Source: Sipunculus nudus (lineage: Eukaryota > Annelida > Sipuncula > Golfingiida > Sipunculidae). Taken from it: DNA of 64,000 bases. The stretch is taken from NCBI GenBank assembly GCA_026874595.1, contig CM049322.1, forward strand, positions 58,745,886-58,809,885. Direction: 5' to 3'. Position 1 is the first letter of the stretch, and each line of letters begins with the position of its first letter. Shown in pieces: positions 32,434 through 44,106 of this stretch. Made by a program: the position numbers and the translations under genes. The notes beneath the pieces are model-generated. The model saw only the letters and a list, made by a program, of their open reading frames with translations. It did no database searches and was not told where the DNA came from.

Positions 32434-35256
32434 GTAAGAGCACTACAAAACAAAGAAAATCTTATCAAAATTGTATTATTTTATCTTCTTTAAAGATGAA
32501 AATAAAATTTTTGATGCGGAGGGAATAAAATTGACGCGGGGAGAACAATACTATTTTATTTTATTTTTTTTTTTTTACCTTAATGGTTCAAAATTTGTTA
32601 TATCAAGAAAATATACCAGTATGTTTGTGAACATAGATTCCTATTTGTCTTTACATTATTATATCCATAAGTAACATTATTAACATAAGTCCGTTTTATC
32701 ATGTTCCTTTATTACAGGTGAGTCCACTGTATACAACTTCGGCAACTATAAAGGGAGGTTACTGGAACAGCTTCACACTCAGCAGTATTACCGGCTGTTT
32801 TGTGATGTGAGCATCCGCCTGGAGGGAGTTGATGATGTCGCAGCACACAGATGCATTCTTGCCGCCAGCAGCCCAAAACTACAATTAATGTTAGTGAAAT
32901 CAGATGAAAAGAACCAAATACTAGATCTGCCAGATATATCATTGTCAGCTTTTAATGTGTTGATGCAGTATTTTTACACCGGATCAGTAAAGATTGACTC
33001 TGCTAACTGTGATTTGGTGTACAATGCTGCAAAACAGCTTGAAATCAGTAATGTTGAAAAGGTATGTAAGAATTTTATGAAACGCACTGACACTGACAAC
33101 AGCAAGGAAGATCGGTCCCATTCCGTGCCAGAACACGACAGCAACCTAGCCTTTAGACCCGCTGCGAGCATCAAAGTTGCAAATGTAAGAAAATCCGGTC
33201 CCAAGTGCAAACGAAAGGTAGCTTGCTCGTTAGACCACTCAGATTTCACAAAAATTCAACTGGAAACAAAAACAAATATTTTATCAAATTCTTCAGCATA
33301 CACAACGAGACGAGAGTATGATAATGATCACGTGACCAAGGGGGATAATTTCCCTGGTAACAATACTCAAGGTAATACTCTCATTGATCACGTGGTCCAA
33401 GATGAGAGGTCTACTGGTAACATGACTCAAGCTGATAATCTGTCAGGTCACGTGACCCTTGTTGGTGATCACGTTAATTACATTAATAACTCTAGGGAGG
33501 ATGAGATTAAAGAAGAAGTGTTGGATTTTACGATTGTTGACCAGTCGGAAGAGGAGGAGGAGGTGGATCTCAAATATAAGACCTCGGAGGTACATCTTCA
33601 AATGTCTGAAAAAGAAGACTCCGATGTTTTTAGTTCTGACGCCCAGAGTGGTACCTGTGACATACTTGTTAATGTAAAACCCTCAGCAAGCAAACGGAAG
33701 AGGAAAAAGAAAGAGCCATCCCGGATAGACCTTGTTCATAATCAAGGTAAAATAATAAATACCTTGATAAAAATGTTAGCTGATATTATCCTTTGAGTTT
33801 GTATGCCTGTTCACAATTTTTCTTTTTTTAGAAAAGTTTAAATATTGTTTGAAAAACTATAGTTATCCCCAGAAAATGATGCATGGTAAGGCAATGAGGG
33901 AAGACCTGGTATCCCATTATGGCAATGGCTTTGTCTGTCCAGCTGGACATCTGCTGTAAGAGCACAAATGAAAGCGTTGTATAGCTACAGTCCTGCGATT
34001 CTGTCTACGTTTGAACAGAAATACAGTCTTGAAATGATAAAAAGTCATCACTGGAGTTAAACGCATGCTTATGAAACTTCAGCACAATTATGGCTTTTAA
34101 TTTCGATAGCCAGGGCCCAATGCAATCTAGCCATGCAAATTACTGATAGGCTGATGTAAATTAGTTAGCCTCATATTTAATATCAATATTTGTAAGTTTG
34201 TGTAAAACATAGTACTTAAGGCAGGTAGTGTAAAGCATTTCTGTTAAGTTTATACTGAGAGATAAAATGTGACTGGTTAAAGAAAGAGATTGTGAACAAC
34301 ACAGAACACCAATTAAATCTAAAAGAAAAGGAAAATTTCACAACAAATAGTTAACAAAGAGTAGAGTAATAAGCCTTATTTAATTGGTCGAAGGTCATGT
34401 TTCTTTCTTGCATAGAAACTTTAACATCTTAAAGAAGAAGATTTTAATTATTGAAATACATATATCATTACAATTATAAATATTAAGAAGTTGTGTCACT
34501 CCTGGGCTCCTAATTTCTTATTTTCTCCACCTTTCACTCATCCGAGGATGTTATTCCTCTCACCTATAACCGTTACCTTGTTGAGGTCATTGGGTCACAT
34601 TACTTTCCTTTTATTGTTTCAAGTCATTATATTTTATAAACTCGTATAAATATAAACTCTGTTTTCTTAAAAAGTATGAATTTTCCAAATAGTTTTCCGA
34701 ACAGATTTATAATTAAAAGTTGAACATATAAATAAAAAAGGGTAAATCCACAATATTTTCCGTTTATTCTTTCTTTTTATTATTTTTCACTATTGTATAA
34801 ATATAAAAACTGTATTATTATTTTAAAAAAGTAAAATGTGCCCATTTTTCTAACAGCTCTCTCGGTTATTTTTTTGTTTGCCTGCCTCAGCAGAGCAGGG
34901 GAGATCGTGATTTACCCTGTCCATCTGTCTATTATCATTTCGTATATTACGCAGTGTCTAATAAAATAACATTACTCCGATCTACTTATGATAAATATTG
35001 AAGATATATACTAGTATCCGAAGAGTCTCTTCGCCTGGAAGTTTTACCTGTTTCTTGATTACGAATTAAACGAATTTCACTTCACTGTATCCGCCAGAGC
35101 AGAGTTTTGCGGATACTATGTTTTCAGTTGCACGCCGCCGCCCAGTGGCGTCAATTTATTTCTGCAGGGTGGGGGGATGACTTTGTTTATTTATACACAC
35201 ACACAAATACATGTATATATATATACCTTTTTCAGCATCTCTGAGTGACATTAAGC

Positions 35257-35289
<33 letters not shown>

Positions 35290-38200
35290 CTATATAATAT
35301 ATATAATTATTATATATATACTTAATTTTATTTCAAATAATTATAATGATTTAGAAAATAAGTTATTTTTGAATTCTAAGCAAGGTTTAGATATAACATC
35401 TGACCTTTCCTCTCTTCCCAGCGTCAAATTGTGCGTCTGTTTCCATACATAAACCCACATATCTCGGGAACCGTTTGACCGATCAGGAAAAAAATGTTGT
35501 ACAAATGTAGCCCTTGGATAGCTTTATAACATACACAAAAAATGGTGGCGCCACCCGCAACCATGTTTGCACAGTGTCCATCTGTTCATCTGCCTTGGGT
35601 TAAAATCACTCATATCTCTGCAGTGGTTTGACTAATTCACCTGAAATTCGGCATGCCTATACATCTTGGATAGCTTTCTTGATTTTATGACAGGTGGTGC
35701 CACCTACATTCACGTTCACGCTGCAGACATCCAAGCTCATATCTCGGGAACCGTTTGACCGATTTTGCCAAAATTTTGCATGTGTATAAATCTCACATAG
35801 CTCTTTATCATACACAAAACTTGAAGGGCCACCTGCAACCATTTTTGCACAGCGTCTCTCTGTTTGTTTGCTTTGGGATAAAATCACTCAAATACATGTA
35901 GTGGTTTGACCTTTTGCTTAAAATTTTGCATGTGTATACAACTTGGACAGCTTTCTGGATTTCTGGTAGGTGGCGCAACCTACATACACATTTCGGCTGC
36001 AGACATCCATGCTAATATGCAACACACCTCACTCTATTTCCCCTTGCCACTCAATCCATGCCTCACTTCACCCGTACCACTCTGATTTAGGCGGATACAC
36101 GTAGTCGCTTGTCGACTACCCGTATTCTAGTTTTATATGTGACCAGATAGCGATGACAACCTGACTTAGTTGGCACCTATAGGCCTAATTGGGCTGTTAA
36201 GCCTAACTTTGACGGCCAGAACGCTGATCGTACACTCTCTAATGTCAGAGGGCCGAAATGGCGCTAATATGTGACGCAATATCTGTTTAACAGTGAATTC
36301 CACTTCTCAATATGGCAGGTGTATGATGCTATCTTCAGATGTTTATGTGCATTGTTGGTGGATGTTATGAAGTTTAAATTATGAATTCTATGTTCAGTAG
36401 ATTTTCAGATTCCATTCTTAGCCAAAATAAAGTTCTCACATTTCTCAGCATGGAGTATGGTCCATTATTATTTATTTTTTATTTTACTCGTGTTTATATA
36501 TTCAATGATAAAATATGCTTTTTTCAGAAGCGCTAGAGAGTGCTTCTGATAATGAAGATGATAGTGAGATGCTTTTTCATGAAACAGACCATTTGAGTAG
36601 TCCTGACAACGCTACCCTATTGGTGGAGACAGAACAACCAAGAGAGGATAGTACCGTAAATACGCCCACACTGGAGGGACAAGATACCATACATACACCA
36701 AAACGTATCACCAAGGGAAGAACGGCAAAGAAAGTGGCATGTAAGTAAAACCAGAGCGGGTAGCAAACATTAGACAGAGGTACTGCATGGGTACTTCCCT
36801 ACTCACAGTTGTGTGCTGGGGCGAGTGATATAATCGATATATCGGTATATCGCGATACGGCGAGTACATATTGCGTATCGCGATACCGTTTTCAGATATC
36901 AATATTTATTTTTTTCATTTTTTTTCAAACGTGACTGAAACGGATTTATTGTGGTAAAAACAAAGTTTCTGTTACAAATATAGGTATCTAAATGGATTTG
37001 GATTGGGGAAAGTCTGAAAGTTAAAGCCGCCAACGAGTCCGTAGACGCATCACAGGTTATGTTCCTAGTAGCATGATTGGCCATATGATCAAAAGTCCGT
37101 TCAAGGACTGCTCCATATATTTTCTATGTGAAAAACACACGTTTGTTACCTGTATATTGATACAATGAAAATATCGCAATACATGCGTACGCAACCATAT
37201 ATCGCAGTATATTGCAGAATGAAAATTAAAGGCGATACCCAGCCCTAATCATGACTCCCCCTGAACGTTTCAGATTGGGAAAATGACAAAAAAGGGCCCG
37301 ATTCTAATATGATAAATATGTTGCATGGAAATAAATGTAAAATTGATCAATATGTTGGGCTGAGTAGTACCAATGGTTGCAGCTCTGTTAATCCAGGGCG
37401 AGTATATATAGACAAATATAACAAAGAAAATTGTAAAATTGTAAACAACAAATACGGTCAAGACATGCTAATCTTACCGTTAATGATAGGTCAACTTTTC
37501 CAAGCAGTAATACACAACTAATAGAGTACCAGAAAAACATTTGAAACAAGGACATTAACTTGCACAGGTAGCTAACTACAAAGGCGGAACACAGCGCAGT
37601 TACTTTGATCCATTGAAGCCATTTGTTGTTAGTGTGTGATAGAATTCTATACACATGATAAATACTTGATATCAGAGTGTATAAGGTTCGTTGAAGATTA
37701 CTTTGTCAATTCCAAATTTCTAGATCCAATTTGCTTTGCTTTTTGTAACATTCCGGTTAAAATTTTCAAATAAGGATTTGGTTTGGGTTTGCAGTTAAAT
37801 GACTTTTTGAGATCGAATTTCAATTTGAAGGTTTTATTTATCATAAAAAAAAAACAGATAAAGTTAGAGAAAAGTCAGGGAAAAGTCAGTTTTTTAATAG
37901 TTGTTTTTTAGAGCTGTTGTAAAATACGGCTACTTTCTGAGAGGTCCATTGAGGAACCTGGTGCAGCAGTTCAATTTATGTCCTGGAGTTCCTCTTTGCT
38001 ACGTGTATACAAAATTGAATAAGACATAACTAAAACTGAAATACGAGAACTGTTGAAATATAGAATAACTTAATTACAGGTCAGATAGGACGCAGACACA
38101 GGGAGAGACGGAGCTGTAAAGTGAGTACCCGCAAATTTGTGGATAAGAAGTCACGTGACCGTCAAGTTAGGATGGACAGCCATGATTACGGCCACAGCTA

Positions 38201-39329
38201 TGAGTGTGACACATGTAGAGCTGTGTTCTCACACAAGTGGTGTCTGACGAGACACATGTATGTAGATCACCCGAGCACAACGTTCAGCTGCCGAGACTGT
38301 GGCAAGGAGGAGACTCATCCAAGTCGGTATAAACAACACTGTTCTCAGGAGCATAACAATCAGTTACCTTTTTATTGTGTTCATAAAGGATGTAATGCAA
38401 GAAAAAAGACTTTATCTAGTTTGGCTATTCACGAGCAAATCCATGACACCGTGAAAAAGTTTATTTGTGAGGATTGTGGACTCAGTTTCGCTCAAGTGGG
38501 CGGGTTGCATTCTCATCGGAGAAGCTGTCTTAACAAACGTGAATATCTTTGCGACCTCTGTGGGAAAAAGTTCAACCATCAAGCGAGTTTAAATAATCAC
38601 CGGTTACTTCATACCCAGCAGAAGCCGCTTGAGTGTACCGTGTGCAAAGCAAGGTTTGTACATCATTCTAATTTGCGCCGTCATCTCCGTATCCATAGCA
38701 ATGTGTTCCCTTACCCTTGCCCTTCATGCGATAAAAAATTCCGTCATTCCAATACTCTTAAGATGCACGCTAAAAGTCATCACCAAGTGAAGCTGTCGAG
38801 TTCTGACATGGCCAAAATAAAATGTAAAACATTGGACTGTGTGTCCAAGACTGAAACTGTAAAAGCAACTGCAAACACTATTTCCATGACACCAGCATCT
38901 CCTCTTGTTAAAGATTTTGCTATGACTGCATCATGTGCACAGCCAATGACGGGAAGTGGTCTTACAGCAACAGCAACATATATGGAAAATTGTACTAGAA
39001 ATTCCGTCATGCAAGACATGGAGAAATGCAAGCAGTTGGATAAAACGGAATTAGAGCAAATATCCAAAGAGGAAATCCCTGTTGCAGTGTCTTTACCAAC
39101 TGCCAGACATGAAGCGGAAATTCCGCACAGAATAATGGAAAGAATGAAAACCAGAATGGAAATACTTCCTCCTCAACAACAGACTGAGACCCAGTCAGTC
39201 CTGCCCCACTTTCCATGTGGAAATGTTATGGAACATTACGGAAATACTTCAGCTGGTCACGTGACGGGGTTGTACAAAGAACGACAAGCACAACAGCAGA
39301 AAGCACCGGAATTTCCTGGCATGCATTAA
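32401..39329 (+). CDS. BTB/POZ C2H2 zinc-finger protein gene (4-exon model)
   Basis: Spliced model: 32401-32433 (uncertain), 32723-33746, 36528-36740, 38080-39329. Introns after the first start with GTAAAA or GTAAGT, end in TTTTCAG or AATTACAG, and join in phase 1 and phase 1. The sum is 2520 nt, or 839 residues plus stop. Domains are an N-terminal BTB dimerisation domain (FGNYKGRLLEQL, LFCDVSI, AHRCILAASSP), a long polar linker with a Glu run (SEEEEEVDL), a basic nuclear-localisation-like stretch (KRKRKKK), an acidic exon 3, and seven zinc fingers. Such proteins act in the nucleus as sequence-specific, usually repressive, transcription regulators that dimerise through the BTB. No specific ZBTB orthologue is recognisable. 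The introns carry transposable elements. The weakest point is exon 1. The other three exons are strongly supported by phase and domain continuity. Confidence 0.85.
32723..33746 (+). CDS. BTB exon of the zinc-finger gene
   Basis: The frame from TCC at 32723 reads STVYNFGNYKG, RLLEQLHTQQYYRLFCDV, then AHRCILAASSPKLQLML, the canonical BTB fold through its A1-helix, CDV strand and AHR/ILAASS helix. It runs to about residue 110 (KVCKNFMKR). The rest is linker. A Thr/Asn/Gly-rich segment repeats as DHVTKGDNFPGNNTQ, DHVVQDERSTGNMTQ and a shorter third form. The donor CAAG|GTAAAA at 33746 is used in phase 1. If the intron is retained, the frame continues for 16 codons to a stop at 33794-33796, which would give a BTB-only protein. 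Confidence 0.85.
33747..35009. other. Intron 2 of the zinc-finger gene, left part
   Basis: AT-rich intronic DNA. No exon or delimited repeat recognised between the donor at 33746 and the transposon-like repeat starting at 35010. Confidence 0.6.
35010..36131 (+). repeat. Intronic repeat with inverted ends and fourfold internal structure
   Basis: Left end ACTAGTATCCGAAGAG, right end (reverse complement) ACTAGAATACGGGTAG. Both are followed inside by GTATCCGCC and a CAGAG block, so the element has imperfect terminal inverted repeats. Between 35458 and about 36017 two units of about 280 bp begin CATATCTCGGGAACCGTTTG (35458 and 35738). Each splits into two related halves marked by TTGGATAGCTTT or TTGGACAGCTTT and GGTGG(T/C)G(C)CACC. 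A relative is at 45790-46228. AT microsatellites are embedded at about 35213-35318. No coding content. Confidence 0.75.
35213..35318. repeat. (AT)n / ATAC-rich microsatellite
   Basis: ACACACACA and broken TA runs inside the intronic repeat. Confidence 0.9.
36528..36740 (+). CDS. Acidic middle exon of the zinc-finger gene
   Basis: Acceptor TGCTTTTTTCAG|AA and donor GCAT|GTAAGT bracket 213 nt. The first two bases complete the split Glu codon begun at 33746. The text reads ALESASDNEDDSEML, with many Asp/Glu and Ser/Thr residues, and ends TKGRTAKKVA before a split Cys codon completed at 38080. No known domain. Probably a flexible linker in front of the zinc fingers. Confidence 0.8.
36812..37247. 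mobile_element. Intron 3 MITE with TATCG-rich ends
   Basis: The left end has GTGCTGGGGCGAGTGATA followed by ATCGATATATCGGTATATCG. The right end, in reverse complement, is TTAGGGCTGGGTATCGCC and then TGCGATATATGG. CTGGG with ATCG-rich subterminal repeats at both ends suggests a hAT-like miniature element of about 430 bp. It has no coding content. It lies in the intron 36741-38079; the rest of that intron shows nothing else recognisable. Confidence 0.6.
38080..39329 (+). CDS. Seven-zinc-finger terminal exon
   Basis: Acceptor TTAATTACAG|GT. The first two bases finish a Cys codon, then QIGRRRHRERRSC leads to the fingers. They are: CDTC...HMYVDH, CRDC...HCSQEH, CVHKGC...HEQIH (four residues between the cysteines), CEDC...HRRSC (C2HC form), CDLC...HRLLH, CTVC...HLRIH and CPSC...HAKSH. 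Linkers such as TQQKP and SNVFP replace the canonical TGEKP. A tail of about 170 residues, rich in Thr, Met and Gln, follows and ends at the TAA at 39327-39329. The first AUG-like start within this exon is not needed, because the frame is open back to the acceptor. Confidence 0.9.
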
Positions 39330-41696
39330 TCACAAATATTTTGAATATCACAATATACAGAACATGTTAAACTTAATGAGAGTCAAACAGATGAAGAGTG
39401 GAGTGCTACTGGTCTCATTTTTGTGCATGATTTTTGTCCTTACACTTAAACAAACTATAAAGTGTGTGGTTTACATTTCTACATCAAGGTTTTTGTATAT
39501 ACACATCTACAGTAATGTATATGTGTTGGTTTAGATGTCAATACGCAGGGACTTCAACATTAATTTGTGCAGCGTGCACAAATCTCATATTTAAAGATGC
39601 TTAATCCGTTATGTTAGCTTGTGATTTTGAGGAGAATGGCTTTGGTTTGTGTGAATTTCCAGTGACGCTTGATGTGGTGTCTAAGCTACTGCTATCATGT
39701 CTTAATTCTAGTTCTGAATATAAAGAATTCTGACATTATTCTGAGTTAAATGGATAACTGTATCGTCATCGTCTAACCATCAAACAAATCTCTAAAAATA
39801 ATTTTCTGTTGTAATGAATCAAGTTGGGGGAGGCGTTAAAAACAGTCGTCCTGGTCAGTTAGTGATATGCTGGACCACTAAACGAGGTCACCGTGGACAT
39901 TTATTTGAATTTTAAAGGACCCGACTTTCACAAACACAAAGAATATTATAACGGCTGTTATGCGTGAGATTAGTATGCACTTGTCGGGGCCATTAACGAG
40001 AATGTAGGTGATCACGTGACAATAAGACTCGATAACAGAATGTGTGATGAGCATGGACAGCGTTACTGGGAAGGGCCGGTGGTATAACAGTGTATTTTCT
40101 GTAGGGTTGGCAGGCCTAGGCTACCACCTAGGATACTAAACTGACTAGAAATCCCACGGATGATGTGTACCCAAAGAGGGATCACTTAAAATTTTAGTTT
40201 GCACATTAAAAGAGGGAGAATTACACACAGACACACACACCCACGACCAGACAGACATCTATAGAGACACAACATGAGGTATCATGAAAACAAAGAATCA
40301 GCTAGTGCGATAATGTGTGTTACTGTGATGTGATTAGATTTTTGTTTATTCAGATATTTTTATGGTGTATTCAGGTTATTATATTTTTACATAAAAAGCA
40401 AATTATAAAAAAACTAAGATTAATAATAACTCTACTGTTATAATAAGAATATAAGTACAAGATTTAAAAGTATGATTTATATTTATGTTTAAGATATATT
40501 TATATGTATAGCTTATTTGAAAGTTTATTTAAGAATGTAAATTTGCATTTATTACCTTTAGGGTGCTTCAGACACATTTTTTCTTAAATGTGTTTTTATA
40601 CTAGTTTTTTAAGGTCTAGGTATATTTTACCAGTTTATAAGTTTCTTGTACTTTTTGTTTCACATGTTATACTTAGTTTATCTGTATATCCATTAATTTA
40701 TTAAAGTTCATCTGCCGAGACAATTTACTGTATTCTTTTTCCAGTTTTAGCTGAGCTATCTTCCCCGTCATGCTAAGCTCTTTCAATGGGTCGTCGTTGA
40801 TATCATGCCAAGCATTTACAATGACTCAAATTAGAAACGTTTGACTTTAAAAGGTTTTACTTGTTTCACAGACATGCATTCTGATGTTAGGCCTATATTC
40901 TGCGATTTAAGTGATGAAAACAATGTTCATTCAGCACACAAGTAAACCTGTATTTAAGGCTATAAAACAAAAGTTTATAACTGGATAACTAAATTCAAAT
41001 AAATTAAATTATTGATATAAATATCCCCAGCATCGTGCAATATTTTTAACAAAATGTCCTCAACCAATTCTTTTAATAATTATAATAACAGAGAGTATTT
41101 ATATAGTCCGATATTCCAATTCTTCCTCGAAGATGATTAAAAACTTCTTCTCAAAAGAGGTTGAAATTAAGTGATTGTGGACTGTTCACTCGCATATTGC
41201 TTTTGTTGTAGTTCTAATTATAGATTAGATTACAAATTATTTGTGTATCCGCTTACTGTATTTATGTGCATTTTTCTTTAGATTTTGACGTACTCATTTA
41301 AACACTTTTTCATTTACCACAAGGTAAGTTTATCAAACTGCAGTGTTGGTGGATTTACACTGTCATACCCTTACACTGTGCATTTTTGCGCTTCTGTTCA
41401 GAGCATCACATAGAGAACCGGGGTAGGATTTGGGTTATTAAGTGCAACAGTGTGAAATAAGCAGGGGATATTAGCTGATGAATTAGTATATACAACAAGT
41501 TAATATATTTGTAAAATTTGGTAAATTTGTAATGAGAGAGTCGGGCATCGGGTGAAAGGGGAGTGGTTATTCTTGCATCGTGCGGTAGCGACACCTGGTG
41601 GTTTCGAAGTGAACCGTAAAATCTAGATGCACAGAACACCAGCGACGGATGACAGGCGGGGAAACACGAAGGCTCTCTTATCTTTATATGGGCAAA
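39330..41696 (+). other. 3' UTR and flank of the zinc-finger gene
   Basis: No coding content. An ATTAAA at 40700-40705 is one candidate polyadenylation signal. An ATCACGTGAC motif lies at 40011-40020, and a short CA run at about 40228-40242. The end of the transcript cannot be fixed. Confidence 0.4.
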
Positions 41697-41889
41697 CCGG
41701 GGTGGAGCCATGATTTAGGAAACGGAGGAATCCAACCCAAGCGGACTATTGATAATTTTTTTTTTTAAAAATCCTCAGGTCTGGAAAAGGTCGCAAAAAA
41801 TTGGTCTGAAACCCTTAAAAAGAGTTGTGATTGCTGAAAGGGGGGGGGGGGGGTCGGACCCCTTGACCCCTCCCCTGGATCCGCTTCTG
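41697..41889 (+). mobile_element. MITE, copy 2 of the CAGGGGCGG family
   Basis: Degenerate left end CCGGGGTGGAGCCATGATTT and right end CTGGATCCGCTTCTG. The internal order is the same as in 16597-16799: CCAACC(C)A-GGACTA, AAAATCCTC-GGTCTGGAAAAGG, CTGAAACCCTTAAAAAG, poly-G, GGACCCCTTGACCCC. No clear target duplication remains. Confidence 0.8.
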
Positions 41890-43074
41890 GAAATGTAGTT
41901 TAAACGTCGATTTAAGCCTAACCAGATTGTGACCCGGGAGTTGATGTCACCTGTAGCAATGGTAGCGTCTTCTTGGATGAGAGCAATACACGTACGTACC
42001 CTCCAAACAGGGTCAAGATGTATTGAAATAATGATAGGACCCTGCCAGCCGTGACGGACTAAAGCATGTTTGACCATATTTGAAATATGTCTCACGGACA
42101 AATGAAGTTTGTTGGTTATTTTTGTAATGGATGTTATCGAAGAATTCTCTTTATTTGCTATTTGCTTTAATTATTGTTATTTTCAATTGCCAGGCGATAT
42201 GGCTCGCGTTCGACTGGAAATAGTGCTGTGTGCACATTGATTGACAAGAGGGGATCTCGCATGTGAAGAATGAACGCAATAGTCTCTTTTACAGCCGCGT
42301 GGTGGCACCCCGTTCCCTTGATGAGAGTGAGCAAGAGATTGTGATCACGGGGTCCCGTGATCAGGACTTCCTCAATTAAAGAAAAGAAAAATAGATGGAC
42401 AAAATTCGTGAAGTATGACGCAGGATATAATTATGGAGTTATAAAGCGTGATGAGGTCAGCATCAAATAAGGTCACTGTTACAAGAAACCTGTGTCTGGT
42501 GAAGTAATTCATAGCTGATTATGACTGACCATGGTAACAGTTTATGGCAGTGTGTACATAATTATACTTAAGAATATCGCCTTTCAATAAAACACCAAAA
42601 CTGAAGAATATAACAATGTTGAAAACACGTATCAGAGCCACTTACATGATGTGGTGCACAGCCTTGATATCAGTGATCGATAAAATTTAATTATTACCTC
42701 GTGGAGACATAAAAGTGGTTTTGCAGTCTGAGACTTGTACTAATTTTAAAAATTGAAACTGTAGAAATGCAGATTTTCAAATGCACATTTCCATTTATAT
42801 AACTGCAAAAAATAGGGATCAACTGAACTTTAAACTGTACCCCGGTGTGACCACAAGTGAAATGGTATAAAATCATTACCTGTTAATACTGGTTTAAATC
42901 GTTAGATGTGTAAACAAATTGATAGATCCAATGTTTCTGCTGAAATACGAAATTTAACAATGTATTTATACACTAGAAAACTACATTCTTAGGATTACAA
43001 GCCTCAGTCATATATCAGCATTCACTTATTCGGCCTTTATTCCCATGTTTATTCTTGCATAACTGACCCTACAT
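41890..43074. other. Non-coding stretch
   Basis: No gene or delimited repeat seen. The 60-108-codon frames are featureless. Confidence 0.5.
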
Positions 43075-43290
43075 TTGGGAATATTCCTTGATGACGTTCC
43101 TAAATCCGGATCATGTGCCGGATCAACACCAAAATGTAATTGGCTCTACTTGGTCCATTTTTTAAATGCCCTGAAAATTTTATGAGATTATGTCCACGAT
43201 TGCGAGAGTTATGTTGTGACCAAAACACACGCACACAAACACACGTGAACTGCGGTGAACGCATACGTTCCCGGCGGAGGCAATAAAATT
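43075..43290 (+). mobile_element. LINE/SINE 3' tail of RTE type
   Basis: The segment runs from GGATCATGTGCCGGATCAAC through CTACTTGGTCCATTTTTT, ATTTTATGAGATTATGTCCA and ACACACGCACACAAACACAC to GGCGGAGGCAATAAA. This order (query codon-like CCGGATC, the TTGGTCCATTT block, a CA-rich run, then GGCGGAGG(C/T)AATAA) is what I associate with RTE-type LINE 3' ends and SINEs that share them. Shorter relatives are at 55970-56015 and 57119-57160. The assignment is from recall of pattern only. Confidence 0.5.
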
Positions 43291-43525
43291 AGTGAATGCT
43301 CAGTTTATTTCTGATAAGTGGTGTTAATACTTTACATATAATCTGTTATTGCATCAATGTACATTTCGGATCCAGATGATATAATAAAGTATATGCTCAT
43401 GGATCAAATCACTGATTTTAGATACAGTGCTTCCGGCTCTGGGAAATCAAAATAATTATGTTTAATGGTAAAGTTACATTTATTTTAATTATTTATAGAT
43501 GAGGCCTTTTTTCCGTCAGCTTTTG
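43291..43525. other. Non-coding stretch
   Basis: Nothing recognised. Confidence 0.5.
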
Positions 43526-43526
43526 T

Positions 43527-43592
43527 GCGATGGGCTTTTGTCCAGGCGGGCTTTTGTCCAGGCGGGCTTTTGTCCAAGCAGGCTTTGTCCGT
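43527..43592 (+). repeat. 16-bp minisatellite
   Basis: Four units of the type GCGGGCTTTTGTCCAG: two exact, one with AA at the end and one shortened (GCAGGCTTTGTCC). Confidence 0.85.
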
Positions 43593-44106
43593 AATCCCCT
43601 GAATCAAACAGTGACACAGCGTATAGTGGCGTCTATACATTAAATCCGATCAGGTTGTCATTTGACAGTAGCCAAGAATATCGTATGGTCCAAATGACGT
43701 CACCAGAGAAATACCTTATTCATAATTTCTATATTATTTTCACGTAGATCATTCCTGTCTATTTTAATTGACTGATTAATACGCCAGAACCGAGACAGAA
43801 CCAGTGAAAAGAGGTTGAGTTACGGTATCACCGAGGGATTTTATAAATCTCTGTAGCGCCTCGCGATGTACGGGTACCATGGCGACGGAAACAAAAAAAA
43901 AATAGTCTTTGTTCCCAGACTCTGAAAGACATGATCATTACTGGCACAGATAACACACAGTGTGGTTACTCAGTGAGTGACCTTGATATTACTGCGCCAG
44001 AGGCCATTATATGTATTAGTCACAGGTAGACCGAGTGTATTATTGAAAACATCTCGCATCTAAAATGTGTATACATACAGTTGGCTGTATTTCAATTTTA
44101 AAGTCT
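43593..44106. other. Non-coding stretch
   Basis: Nothing recognised apart from an A-run near 43895. Confidence 0.5.
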
